A stretch of DNA of 64,000 nucleotides from Pseudoalteromonas ostreae (GTDB lineage Bacteria; Pseudomonadota; Gammaproteobacteria; Enterobacterales; Alteromonadaceae): assembly GCF_018069805.1 (NCBI RefSeq), contig NZ_JAGPYN010000007.1, positions 1-64,000 on the forward strand. Reading direction: 5' to 3'. Position 1 is the stretch's first letter. Each line of letters begins with the position of its first letter. The translations under genes and the position numbers were made by a program. The notes under the pieces are model-generated. The model searched no databases, was not told the origin of the DNA, and saw nothing but the letters and a program-made list of their open reading frames with translations. This document shows positions 40,110-48,127 of this stretch, in pieces.

Positions 40110-41513
40110 ATGAATACCCAATTAGCTGCAACTAACTTGCAACAGTCAGCACAAAATCAAAAATCAGACTACGTAGTCGCAAAGTTCGGTGGCACCAGTG
40201 TGGCTAACTTTGAAGCGATGAGCCGTTGCAGTGAAATTATTGTAGCCGATAACAACGTACGAGTAGTGGCCGTCAGTGCCAGCGCAGGAGTGACTAATCA
40301 CCTTGTGACCTTATGTAAAAAAGATTTATCAGCAGATGAGCGCAATGAGAACATTGCTGGCGTTATTGCTATTCAAGACGCTATTTTAAATGAACTGTCG
40401 TTGGATGCTGATTTAGCTCATGGCTTTGATGAAACCATTAAAGCTTTTAAATCACTTGCCAGTGAGCCACTAAAATCAAAGCAACAACATGATGAGTTAT
40501 TGAGCTTTGGTGAGCGTTTATCATCCTATTTATTTACTCAGGTACTGCGTTTAAATGGCTTAAATGCGGTGCGTTTTGATGTACGCCAAGTGCTTAAAAC
40601 TGATAGCCAGTTTTCTAAAGCAACCCCAGATGTAACTGCAACAGCAATGGCCGCAAAAGAGCATTTAATTCCGTTATTAGCTGAACAGGTTATTGTAACT
40701 CAAGGCTTTATAGGCAGCGACGCACATGGTCAAACTACCACACTTGGTCGTGGTGGTTCAGATTACAGTGCGGCATTACTGGCCGAAGCTATAAACGCTA
40801 AAAGCGTGCACATTTGGACTGATGTCGTGGGCATTTTTAGCACCGATCCGCGCTTATGTGCTAAGGCTACGCCGATTGAGCGTTTAAGTTTTGATGAAGC
40901 GGCCGAAATGGCTACCTTTGGGGCGAAAGTATTACATCCGGCAACTATCTTACCTGCGAGCCGCAGCCATATTAGTGTGTTTGTTGGTTCTAGCCGTGAG
41001 CCTGAACGTGGTGGTACTTGGATCGAACGTGAGAAATCACAAATCCCCGGAATTCGTGCTGTCACGCAGCGTAAAAATCAAATATTGTTAACCTTAAAAA
41101 GCCCCGAAATGCTTTTAGCTAGTGGCTTTTTAGCCCACGTGTTTACAATTTTAAGTGAGTTTAATATCTCGGTTGATTTGGTAACTACCTCAGAGATAAG
41201 TGTTGCAATTACTTTAGATAATGCACCAAATGCCTCGCGTCCTGAGCTTGATCAAGAATGCCTTGATAAGTTAGCGGAGTTTTGCCACGTGTCGGTTGAG
41301 AACAATTTAACCTTAGTGGCATTAATTGGTTCACAAATTCAATTACGTCAGCAAGAAATTAACTTAATGAATGTATTAAGCGATTTTAATATTCGCTTAA
41401 TTTGTCATGGCGCAAGTAAACATAACCTGTGCTTTTTAGTGGAGCAGAGCGAGTCAGACTTTGTTGTGCAAGCGATCCACAGCCGTTTATTAGAAGTTCA
41501 AAACGCCGCGTAA
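40110..41513 (+). CDS. lysC: lysine-sensitive aspartokinase III
   Basis: First step of the aspartate pathway, phosphorylating L-aspartate, feedback-inhibited by lysine. 467 residues from the ATG at 40110, which has AAAGGAG nine bases upstream; the longer frame from 40014 runs through the riboswitch and is not the start. KFGGTSVANFEAM (25-37), GRGGSDYSAALLAE, the WTDVVGIFSTDPR region and two C-terminal ACT domains (about 310-460). Monofunctional (no homoserine dehydrogenase). Under lysine-riboswitch control. Confidence 0.96.
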   Translation: MNTQLAATNLQQSAQNQKSDYVVAKFGGTSVANFEAMSRCSEIIVADNNVRVVAVSASAGVTNHLVTLCKKDLSADERNENIAGVIAIQDAILNELSLDADLAHGFDETIKAFKSLASEPLKSKQQHDELLSFGERLSSYLFTQVLRLNGLNAVRFDVRQVLKTDSQFSKATPDVTATAMAAKEHLIPLLAEQVIVTQGFIGSDAHGQTTTLGRGGSDYSAALLAEAINAKSVHIWTDVVGIFSTDPRLCAKATPIERLSFDEAAEMATFGAKVLHPATILPASRSHISVFVGSSREPERGGTWIEREKSQIPGIRAVTQRKNQILLTLKSPEMLLASGFLAHVFTILSEFNISVDLVTTSEISVAITLDNAPNASRPELDQECLDKLAEFCHVSVENNLTLVALIGSQIQLRQQEINLMNVLSDFNIRLICHGASKHNLCFLVEQSESDFVVQAIHSRLLEVQNAA

Positions 41514-41833
41514 TTGGGCGGTGAATTTACCACAGAGCACTGCCAGTCAGTGCTCTTGTCACTTACCACACTGATATCAAACTCATGATATTGACAACTC
41601 AGCGCTGTTAAATTTACCTCATCAAGATGATAAAAATGCTTAGCGAGCTTTGCAAATGGGCGCTTCAGGTTTATTTTTTCAATATCAAAACCAAATTCAA
41701 TTCGTTCTACATTTAATGCAGCACCCACAAAACCATTAGAGTGGGATAAACAACTATGCAATTTGAACGGCTGCACGCTGTGTTTGGTGATAACGAGTTG
41801 CTGTTGAAAAAATAACGCAGGCATAAAATCCAC
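41498..41833 (-). pseudogene. truncated 4'-phosphopantetheinyl-transferase-like ORF
   Basis: 111 residues. The middle reads SCLSHSNGFVGAAL then IEFGFDIEKI, which matches the N-terminal half of Sfp/AcpT-type phosphopantetheinyl transferases (motif LSHS and metal-binding G-x-D-x-E: Asp50, Glu52), followed by an acidic helix AKLAKHFYHLDEVNL. The essential WxxKEA motif that should follow is missing: the frame ends after a short unrelated tail and overlaps the 3' end of lysC by 16 bases. So the C-terminal half is lost. It may also be a genuine short homologue of unknown use. The GTG at 41833 or ATG at 41824 could be the start. Confidence 0.55.
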
Positions 41834-41976
41834 AATTAAAGTGATAAAAGAACAAATATGTTTATATTTTGTGCGGTTGTGCGCTGGTTAATTAAGCCAA
41901 GGCAAATTTATTACTCTGTGAGAGTTAAATATGGTTTAATTCACAATAATGAAAATAATAACAGATTTGTAGATGT

Positions 41977-43299
41977 ATGGCACAATTGCGTGATGGTTTT
42001 CAAAGCCGCCTTGGCTTTGTTTTAGCAGCTTCTGGCGCTGCAGTTGGATTAGGTAATATTTGGGGATTTCCCACGCAAGCGGCAAATCATGGCGGCGGCG
42101 CGTTTTTACTAGTCTATTTTATAGTTATCTTTTTTTTAGCCTTGCCAGCTTTATACACTGAGTTGTACTTAGGTCATAAAGCGCAAGCTAATCCGGTTAA
42201 AGCACTTAGACAAGCATGGCAAGAGCAAGCACCGCAAGTAGGCGCTGCTGCTGGTTATTTAGGTTTAGCCGGTGCGATTGTAATGCTGAGTTTTTACTCA
42301 ATTGTCGCAGGTTGGATGCTTGCTTATGCCTTTGAACCCATTACTAGCTTTTTTGGATTTACCACCGTCAGTACGTTTTTACACACGGATTCGATGGCAC
42401 GTAATTTTGTATTTACACCACTGATGCTGATCCTCACTGCGAGTATTATTCTCAAAGGTGTTAAATCTGGCATAGAAACATGGTCGCGACGGTTAATGCC
42501 GATGCTATTGGTGTTACTCGTTGTGCTAATTGCTTATATAGCCACGCTTGATGGCGCAAGTGAAGGCTTTGCTGCGTATTTAGTGCCAGACTTTAGCCAA
42601 ATACTCGATCCAGGCTTAATTATTGCGGCAATGGGGCAGGCGTTCTTTTCACTGTCACTGGGTGTCGGTTGTATGATGATTTATGGCTCGTACTTGCAGC
42701 CTGATGCTAATTTGCCGCGGTTAACCGCGTCGGTAGCGTTACTTGATACAGGGGTTGCCTTTTTAGCGGGTTTATTAATTATTCCTGCAATTTACGTGGC
42801 GCAGCACAATGGCGTGCAAGTATTTAGTGGTGGAAAATTAGTGGGAGAAGGGCAACTAATTTTCGCAATTCTACCGCAGTTATTTAATACTATGGGCGAA
42901 ATTGGCTTATTGGTTGGTTTACTGTTTTTTGTACTTATGTCGATTGCATCACTCACATCGACTATTTCATCAACTGAAATTCCAGTGGCTTTTTTAGTTG
43001 AAAACCATCAAGTAGAGCGTAAAAAAGCGACGTTTTTAGTGAGCTTAACGGTTTTAGCCGCGTCATCGTTGATTATTTTCAATTTTGATTGGCTATTTGG
43101 TTTAGTGATCATGGTACTGACTCAGTATCAATTACCGCTTATGGGCTTATTTTACTTTATCACTGTAGGGTGGTTGTGGCGCCGTGGTAATCAATTAAAT
43201 GAGGCTGCAAGTGGCATGCGTTATTGGTTTGCTCAGTACATACGTTATGTGTGTCCGATACTGATGAGCGCCGTGTTCGCTAATGTCGCGTTTGGTTGA
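41977..43299 (+). CDS. neurotransmitter:sodium symporter (NSS) family transporter
   Basis: 440 residues of the LeuT fold, 11-12 membrane helices. Helix 1 motif SRLGFVLAASGAAVGLGNIW with GNIWGFP is the Na1/Na2 and substrate site of NSS proteins; ALPALYTELYLGHKA follows. It imports an amino acid or related amine with sodium. Substrate cannot be fixed by eye. Helix 6 region GQAFFSLSLGVGCMMIYGSY is also conserved. Single gene, terminator not clear. Confidence 0.92.
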   Translation: MAQLRDGFQSRLGFVLAASGAAVGLGNIWGFPTQAANHGGGAFLLVYFIVIFFLALPALYTELYLGHKAQANPVKALRQAWQEQAPQVGAAAGYLGLAGAIVMLSFYSIVAGWMLAYAFEPITSFFGFTTVSTFLHTDSMARNFVFTPLMLILTASIILKGVKSGIETWSRRLMPMLLVLLVVLIAYIATLDGASEGFAAYLVPDFSQILDPGLIIAAMGQAFFSLSLGVGCMMIYGSYLQPDANLPRLTASVALLDTGVAFLAGLLIIPAIYVAQHNGVQVFSGGKLVGEGQLIFAILPQLFNTMGEIGLLVGLLFFVLMSIASLTSTISSTEIPVAFLVENHQVERKKATFLVSLTVLAASSLIIFNFDWLFGLVIMVLTQYQLPLMGLFYFITVGWLWRRGNQLNEAASGMRYWFAQYIRYVCPILMSAVFANVAFG

Positions 43300-43346
43300 T
43301 AATTTAGCTGTCAGTTTTTTAGTTTTAATTGTTAATACATAGTGTT

Positions 43347-43419
43347 ATACCAATCGTTTTAAGTTACTGACCATTTAGCTCGCTCGCTAGAATGGTTAAA
43401 TACTTAAGTCGATTGGTAT
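43347..43419. repeat. 73-bp palindromic hairpin element
   Basis: ATACCAATCG (43347-43356) is the exact reverse complement of CGATTGGTAT (43410-43419), and the inner parts pair further (AAGT..ACTT, ACCATT..AATGGT, TAGC..GCTA) around a TCGC loop. The shape and ends resemble small non-autonomous palindromic repeats I recall from this order. It ends 18 bases before the next start codon and would fold in the leader RNA of the lipoyl-domain gene. Confidence 0.7.
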
Positions 43420-43437
43420 TATATCCAAGGAGGAATT

Positions 43438-43854
43438 ATGAACATAGATGTTAAAGTACCCACGCTTCCAGACTCAATACACACAGCAGATATCGCTAAA
43501 CTTTATGTTAGTGAAGGCCAACTCGTTTATGCCGGTGATGTGTTATTTGATGTTGAAACTGAAAAGGTTGTTTTAGAAATAATGGCCGACTGCAGTGGCA
43601 TTATTGAGAATATAACGATTGCAAATGGCGACCATGTTAATGTTGAACAGGTTGTAATGACTTTACAGCAGCTTGCAGACAGCGAACTGCCAGCAAGACC
43701 AACAGTAGATCAAACCCATGACAGTAAACCGTCAGTAAGCGGCTCAGCAGAAGAAGACGCTATTGCTTCACCATTATTTAGTAAACTAAATATAGGTTTA
43801 ATTATTGCTCTAGCACTCGGCGCTTTAGCCATCCTTTTTGTGCTGGGTCAATAG
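43438..43854 (+). CDS. membrane-anchored single lipoyl/biotinyl domain protein
   Basis: 138 residues. Residues 1-77 are a lipoyl domain like that of dihydrolipoamide succinyltransferase (VPTLPDSIHTADIAKLYVSEG; lipoylation hairpin DVETEKVVLE with Lys43). After a Pro/Ser/Glu linker comes one hydrophobic helix (about 117-136, LNIGLIIALALGALAILFVL) ending in GQ. No catalytic E2 core and no E1-binding segment are present. AAGGAGG lies six bases before the ATG, so expression is likely strong. Role unknown; a tail-anchored carrier domain is unusual. Followed after five bases by a zinc-ribbon gene. Confidence 0.8.
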   Translation: MNIDVKVPTLPDSIHTADIAKLYVSEGQLVYAGDVLFDVETEKVVLEIMADCSGIIENITIANGDHVNVEQVVMTLQQLADSELPARPTVDQTHDSKPSVSGSAEEDAIASPLFSKLNIGLIIALALGALAILFVLGQ

Positions 43855-43859
43855 CTAAG

Positions 43860-44339
43860 ATGACCAATTATATAAACCACCCAAGATATGGCAGCGAGCC
43901 AATCCTCTCTGGTAATCGTTATACAAAGCAAGAAATCGATAATGCCTTTTGGTGGTATAAAAGTGTTCGCTACTTTCCTGAGACGGCAATCCCCGCAGTT
44001 ATCGAAAAGCAATGTGACAGTTTATATCCAAGGCAACTCTATGTTGATATAGAAGAGCAATGTGTCGATTGCCATAGAGCGTTTATATTTTTTGCTAAAG
44101 AGCAGCAATATTGGTTTGAAGAATTAAAGTTTTGGATTGATGCACATGCGACAAAGTGCTTTGAATGCAGAAAGAAAACCCGTGCAATAAACCGGCTGCA
44201 AACTACCTATGCAAACTTAATCATTAAAGAGCATATAACGCTTGAGGAAACTCAATTGCTCAAGTCCAGCGCGCAGCAACTTTTTGAGTCAGGAGTTATT
44301 AAGAAGATTAATAAAATAAATGCTATCCGTAAAATGTAA
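43860..44339 (+). CDS. zinc-ribbon domain protein (zf-trcl type)
   Basis: 159 residues. CVDC (Cys68, Cys71) and CFEC (Cys100, Cys103) enclose YVDIEEQ..FIFFAKEQQYWFEELKFWIDA, the pattern of the probable zinc-ribbon family zf-trcl. The C-terminal 50 residues are a helical extension (LLKSSAQQLFESGV). It starts five bases after the lipoyl-domain gene and is likely cotranscribed with it. Function unknown. Confidence 0.8.
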   Translation: MTNYINHPRYGSEPILSGNRYTKQEIDNAFWWYKSVRYFPETAIPAVIEKQCDSLYPRQLYVDIEEQCVDCHRAFIFFAKEQQYWFEELKFWIDAHATKCFECRKKTRAINRLQTTYANLIIKEHITLEETQLLKSSAQQLFESGVIKKINKINAIRKM

Positions 44340-44411
44340 GTAGACGTATTTAAGGGACCTATGTGATTACGTCTTAACTTGATTTGTCAGAACCGATAAA
44401 TAGGACTCAAT

Positions 44412-44504
44412 CAAGTCTGGCTGTCACAGATGTGCCAAAATCAGACCTTCAGGCGTAACTCGTTTCTGCCCCATTACAACCAAGTCTGACTGTTACAGAT
44501 GTGC
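44412..44504 (+). repeat. two 24-bp direct repeats upstream of the transposase
   Basis: 44412-44435 and 44481-44504 share CAAGTCTG(G/A)CTGT(C/T)ACAGATGTGC with two differences, 69 bases apart. Each contains a small inverted TCTG..CAGA. They probably belong to the palindromic repeat system of the adjacent REP-type transposase. Confidence 0.7.
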
Positions 44505-44562
44505 TATGAGCGTTAAGGCAGTAAGTCTGAAGTCAAGATGTAAAGAACAAAGATGAAAAAAG

Positions 44563-44724
44563 ATGAAAGAACAAAGATGACACCCATCCTAAAGTTTGTA
44601 TTTCCCCTGTTTTTTACTAGCTTTAAGTTAGTATGAAAAACAAATGAAAGAACAAAGATGACACCCATCCTAAAGTTTGTATTTCCCCTATTTTTTACTA
44701 GCTTTAAGTTAGTATGAAAAACAA
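44563..44724 (+). repeat. 81-bp tandem direct repeat at the transposase promoter
   Basis: Two copies (44563-44643 and 44644-44724) differ at a single base (CCCCTG / CCCCTA). Each begins ATGAAAGAACAAAGATGA and contains the hairpin CTAGCTTTAAGTTAG. The second copy ends twelve bases before the transposase start. A third partial unit, GAACAAAGATGAAA, lies just before the first copy. Confidence 0.85.
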
Positions 44725-44736
44725 ATAGGGTGTTCC

Positions 44737-45711
44737 ATGGCAATTGCAAGAAAGCGTCAAGTAAGTTTGATTGATACAAAGTACTATCATTGTATTTCAC
44801 GCTGTGTACGCCGTGCTTTTTTATGCGGTGAAGACCGTTTTACAGGTCAGTCCTATGAGCACCGCAGAGGCTGGGTAGAAGATAAACTACTCGCCTTGGC
44901 TAAGGTGTTTTGCATTGATGTGTGTGCGTATGCAGTGATGAGTAACCACACGCATTTAGTACTGTATGTTGATGATAAAAAAGCCAATAGACTTAATGAT
45001 AAAGCGATTGTTATTCGCTGGCATAAGCTGTGTAAAGGTACGTTATTGACGAAAAAGTATCTGCAAGGTGAAAAATTAAGTAAATCAGAGCTCATCTTTT
45101 TTAATCAAACGGTTGAGCAATATCGAGAGCGGTTATCCAGTATTAGCTGGTTTATGCGGTTGTTAAATGAAGATATTGCCCGCAGAGCCAATAAAGAAGA
45201 TAACTGCACAGGCCGATTCTGGGAAGGTCGCTTTAAATCACAAGCTCTACTAGATGAAGCTGCACTTGCAGCCTGTATGGCCTATGTTGATTTAAACCCA
45301 ATAAGAGCAAAAATAGCCAACACGCCAGAAGAATCAATCTATACCAGCGTACAAAAACGTATTGAAAGCGCATCAACAGGCAAGCAACCTAAAAAGCTAT
45401 TACGTTTTGCAGGGATGCCACGTCAAAGAATGCCAAAAGGACTCCCGTTTGAGCTTAAATCGTACCTTGAACTTGTTGAATTAACGGGCTGTGTAATGCG
45501 AGAAGATAAGCGAGGATACATTGAAAACACATCCCTTCCTTTATTAGAGCGAGTCAATATTAGCCCAGAGAACTGGTTAAAACTCACAACGCAATTTACC
45601 CGCGTGTTCCATGGCGCTGTTGGAAGACCTTCGTCACATGAAAGCTATTGTGATAATTTAGGAAGGAAACGAAGAGCGAATATGAGTAACTGTGAAAAGT
45701 TACTTGCATGA
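44737..45711 (+). mobile_element. REP-associated tyrosine transposase (Y1/HUH, RAYT)
   Basis: 324-residue transposase of the IS200-like Y1 family that normally acts on REP-type palindromes. HUH motif SNHTHLVL (His71, His73), catalytic Tyr183 in AYVDLNPIR, and the conserved RFWEGRFKSQ. The C-terminal 130 residues are basic and helical, typical of RAYTs. The gene seems intact; the neighbouring tandem and palindromic repeats are likely its substrates. These elements are usually domesticated, one per genome locus. Confidence 0.92.
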
Positions 45712-45994
45712 GGATCAAACTACTCAGTAAAAATTTAAAACTGCATCATGCAGTAATTGTCATGCATGTAATTTAGGTTTAATAGTGACAATGACCCATT
45801 TAATGGATGAGGTGAAAGTAACCAAGTAGCAAAAGATATATTTTAGCCTAAAAGAGTAAATTTAGTGACACAGTTTTGCTTGTTCAATAAGAGTGGCTGT
45901 CTGCGTTAGTTGTGCGTTAGTTGTGCGTTAGTTTTTAGTTCGGTTCATGATGGGTGGTGTGGGGGCTGGAGGTTAGAGACCTCTGGCTACCCGA
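45712..45994. repeat. intergenic repeats downstream of the transposase
   Basis: 283 bases without a gene. A perfect small hairpin ACTGCAT-C-ATGCAGT lies at 45739-45753, and TGCGTTAGTTG is repeated three times in tandem at 45902-45934 (last copy ends TTT). These frame the 3' side of the RAYT and may be its outer palindromes. Confidence 0.6.
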
Positions 45995-46543
45995 TTAGCC
46001 GTCGATTAATTGACCAACGATGAACTGTACTCTTTCTTTAATTGATGCCTTTGGAACTTCAATTAAGTCATACCCGAACTTTGTATAGGCATTCATCATT
46101 TCATGATATGTCGCAAGGGCTTCATCAAAATCTTGCTTTCGCTCAGCATCATTTTCATAGATTTCTTCCCAAGGAGGGAAAATGAAAACTTTACGGCAAT
46201 AACCCAATTCACGACATTTAACCAACAAAAGTTCCGAAATAGTTAGGCATTCAAGTTTACTGTACCCATACGAATCGATTATGCTCCGGTCGTAAAACGT
46301 AATTTCAGCATCACCAAAGTTCTCGTAATTGTTGATTTCTTCAAGAACCATTTCATCTCGGAATGCTGTCTTATCCAACCAAGGCAATGCACTACCTTCC
46401 GATTTTACTTGGGCTTGAATAACTTTACGCCCAACTTCTGGTGCACTTTGGTACCCCATATGACATAACAGCTCGATAACTGAGGTCTTACCTGAGCCAG
46501 GTCCACCTGTAAAAATAATTCGATTGTTCAAATAGAACTCCAT
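45995..46543 (-). CDS. small P-loop NTPase (AAA_28-like)
   Basis: 182 residues with Walker A TGGPGSGKTS (12-21), a Walker-B-like EITFYDRSIID, and the pattern FIFPPWEEIYENDAERKQDFDEA typical of the kinase-like AAA_28 family (ATP-dependent nucleotide or sugar kinases, function open). TGAGG is not evident; the start follows from the family N-terminus. It lies inside a repeat-rich scar and could have come in by transfer. Not in an operon. Confidence 0.78.
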   Translation of the reverse strand: MEFYLNNRIIFTGGPGSGKTSVIELLCHMGYQSAPEVGRKVIQAQVKSEGSALPWLDKTAFRDEMVLEEINNYENFGDAEITFYDRSIIDSYGYSKLECLTISELLLVKCRELGYCRKVFIFPPWEEIYENDAERKQDFDEALATYHEMMNAYTKFGYDLIEVPKASIKERVQFIVGQLIDG

Positions 46544-46899
46544 AGACGGCTAACGGCCCACTCACCAGAATTTTTAGGAGCGAAGCGAGTAATTTATCCG
46601 CGTGCAGCGCTTTGTGTACGCCCGACATGGGTATTGACTTATGAGGTGAAAGTCCTCTGTAGGAAGATCACCGCTTAAATAACATGCTGTTATTAAACGA
46701 TAGACACTCGCAAATGGCAAGGGCTAAATCGCGAGAGATAGTTTGGAGGAAGTCGCTAGCATTCTTTATAAAAGTAAGTGGGAGCTGATGAACAAAAACA
46801 TCATATGAGGCATAAAAAATAGGGGTAAGATCACTTACTTTATAATACTTTGTCATGATTGTTCAGGTATTGGTATATGAGTAGTGTTGAGTAGTATTA
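46544..46899 (+). mobile_element. probable group II intron fragment
   Basis: From 46613 the sequence GTGTACGCCCGACATGGG followed by a stem GAGGTGAAAGTCCTC (46643-46657) resembles the 5' end and first domain I stem of bacterial group II introns (consensus GTGYG, then CCCGRCATGGG and a GAGGTGAAAGTCCTC hairpin). No reverse transcriptase or maturase follows and the similarity fades near 46800, so this would be a truncated relic of 200-250 bases. The flanking bases 46544-46612 hold nothing else that I can name. Recalled from memory, not aligned. Confidence 0.4.
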
Positions 46900-47009
46900 T
46901 GAAGCAACGAACCTGACCCCTATGTTTTCTTTGAAGCAACGAACCTGACCCCTATGTTTTCTGACCCCTATGTTTTTTTGAAGCAACGAACCTGACCCCT
47001 ATGTTTTTT
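46900..47009 (+). repeat. 31-bp repeat array (three copies and one partial)
   Basis: TGAAGCAACGAACCTGACCCC followed by TATGTTTT at 46900-46930, 46932-46962 and 46979-47009, with the partial unit CTGACCCCTATGTTTT at 46961-46976. The CTGACCCCTATG core is often seen beside RAYT-type transposases. No gene lies in it. The remaining bases to 47137 are AT-rich and show nothing more. Confidence 0.85.
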
Positions 47010-47137
47010 GGTTAAAAGTGTTAGAACAGATATTTGTTACTTCAGCTTATGCAACTTAACAGGCTTAAGCCAAGCTAACTTGGTTGATTTTTTCTGCCTT
47101 AGTTTTTAAACTTTTACCTAGCACCTAAATCAACCTC

Positions 47138-48127
47138 TTATTTAACTTCATTACTTAGTGGTTGGTTATTAGCGAACTCAAGTGCATTATTTACGGTGAT
47201 TTGCGCAATTTCACTCAATGCTTCTTTGGTAAAAAAGCCTTGGTGGCCGGTGACCAGTACGTTTGGAAAACTTACCAAACGCGAAAACACATCGTCTTGC
47301 ATAATTTCATCACTGCGGTCTTTAAAGAATAGTTCTGACTCTTGTTCGTACACATCCAGCCCTAAAAAACCCAATTTTTTAGTTTTAAGTGCGCCAATAC
47401 AGGCTTTGCTATCAACTAATGCGCCGCGGGAAGTGTTTATAAGCATCACCCTTTGCTTCATTTTGGCAAAAGCGTGTTCGTTGATCATGTGATGAGTTTG
47501 CTCGGTTAACGGGCAGTGTAAAGAGATCACATCGCTTTGACTTAATAAAGTGTCTAGATCACAAATTGTATAATTGCCTGGTACTGCATATGGGTCGCAA
47601 ACCAATACATTTGCACCAAAGCCATTGAGTATATTTACTAAAGCCAAGCCAATTTTTCCACAGCCAATGATACCAATGGTTTTCTTGAATAAGTTAAAGC
47701 CAAGCAAGCCATTTAAATCAAAATTATCTTCACGGATACGGTTATAGGCTTTGTGAGTTTTGCGATTGAGGGTAAGCATTAATGCCACACAGTGCTCTGC
47801 AACTGCCTCAGGACTGTAAGCGGGTACTCGGCATACTTTGATGTTATGGGCATGTGCCGCAGCTAGGTCAACGTTATTAAAGCCAGCGCAGCGTAATAAA
47901 ATACATTTCACGCCGAATTGAGCAAGCTGATCAATAACCGTTTTATCAACGATATCGTTTACAAATACGCATACAGCATCAAAGCCTTGGCTGAGTATGG
48001 CACTTTTCGCATCAAGAGATTGCTCAAAATGGGTTAATTTGATGCGTGTTTGATTGTTTAAACAGGCATCAAAAGATGCATGTTCATATTTTTGCGAACT
48101 GAAAAGCGCTACCGTTAGTTGCATCAT
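47138..48127 (-). CDS. ldhA: D-lactate dehydrogenase (fermentative)
   Basis: NADH-dependent reduction of pyruvate to D-lactate, 329 residues, the same length as E. coli LdhA, with matching RCAGFNNVDLAAAHAHNIKV, VPAYSPEAVAEHCVALMLTL, the nucleotide fold IGIIGCGKIGLALVNIL, VISLHCPLTEQTHHMINE, VMLINTSRGALVDS and VLVTGHQGFFTKEALSEI (catalytic Arg, Glu and His). Two adjacent ATGs occur. Its first 44 bases overlap the end of the glutathione peroxidase gene, same strand. Confidence 0.93.
   Translation of the reverse strand: MMQLTVALFSSQKYEHASFDACLNNQTRIKLTHFEQSLDAKSAILSQGFDAVCVFVNDIVDKTVIDQLAQFGVKCILLRCAGFNNVDLAAAHAHNIKVCRVPAYSPEAVAEHCVALMLTLNRKTHKAYNRIREDNFDLNGLLGFNLFKKTIGIIGCGKIGLALVNILNGFGANVLVCDPYAVPGNYTICDLDTLLSQSDVISLHCPLTEQTHHMINEHAFAKMKQRVMLINTSRGALVDSKACIGALKTKKLGFLGLDVYEQESELFFKDRSDEIMQDDVFSRLVSFPNVLVTGHQGFFTKEALSEIAQITVNNALEFANNQPLSNEVK

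Noticed and set aside
44513-44800. Minus-strand ORF with internally repeated sequence
   Set aside because: It is just the complement of the 81-bp tandem repeat and overlaps the transposase start; the protein repeat is a by-product.
46540-46570. Integron attC site at the NTPase gene (GTTAGCC)
   Set aside because: Does not fit the GTTRRRY core (GTTAGCC breaks the pattern) and no second core or integrase is seen.
46668-46856. 62-residue minus-strand ORF in the intron-like stretch
   Set aside because: Antisense to the candidate intron fragment, no ribosome site and no family.
44400-47140. CRISPR array from the repeats
   Set aside because: Repeats are tandem or adjacent without unique spacers of constant length, and no cas genes are near.
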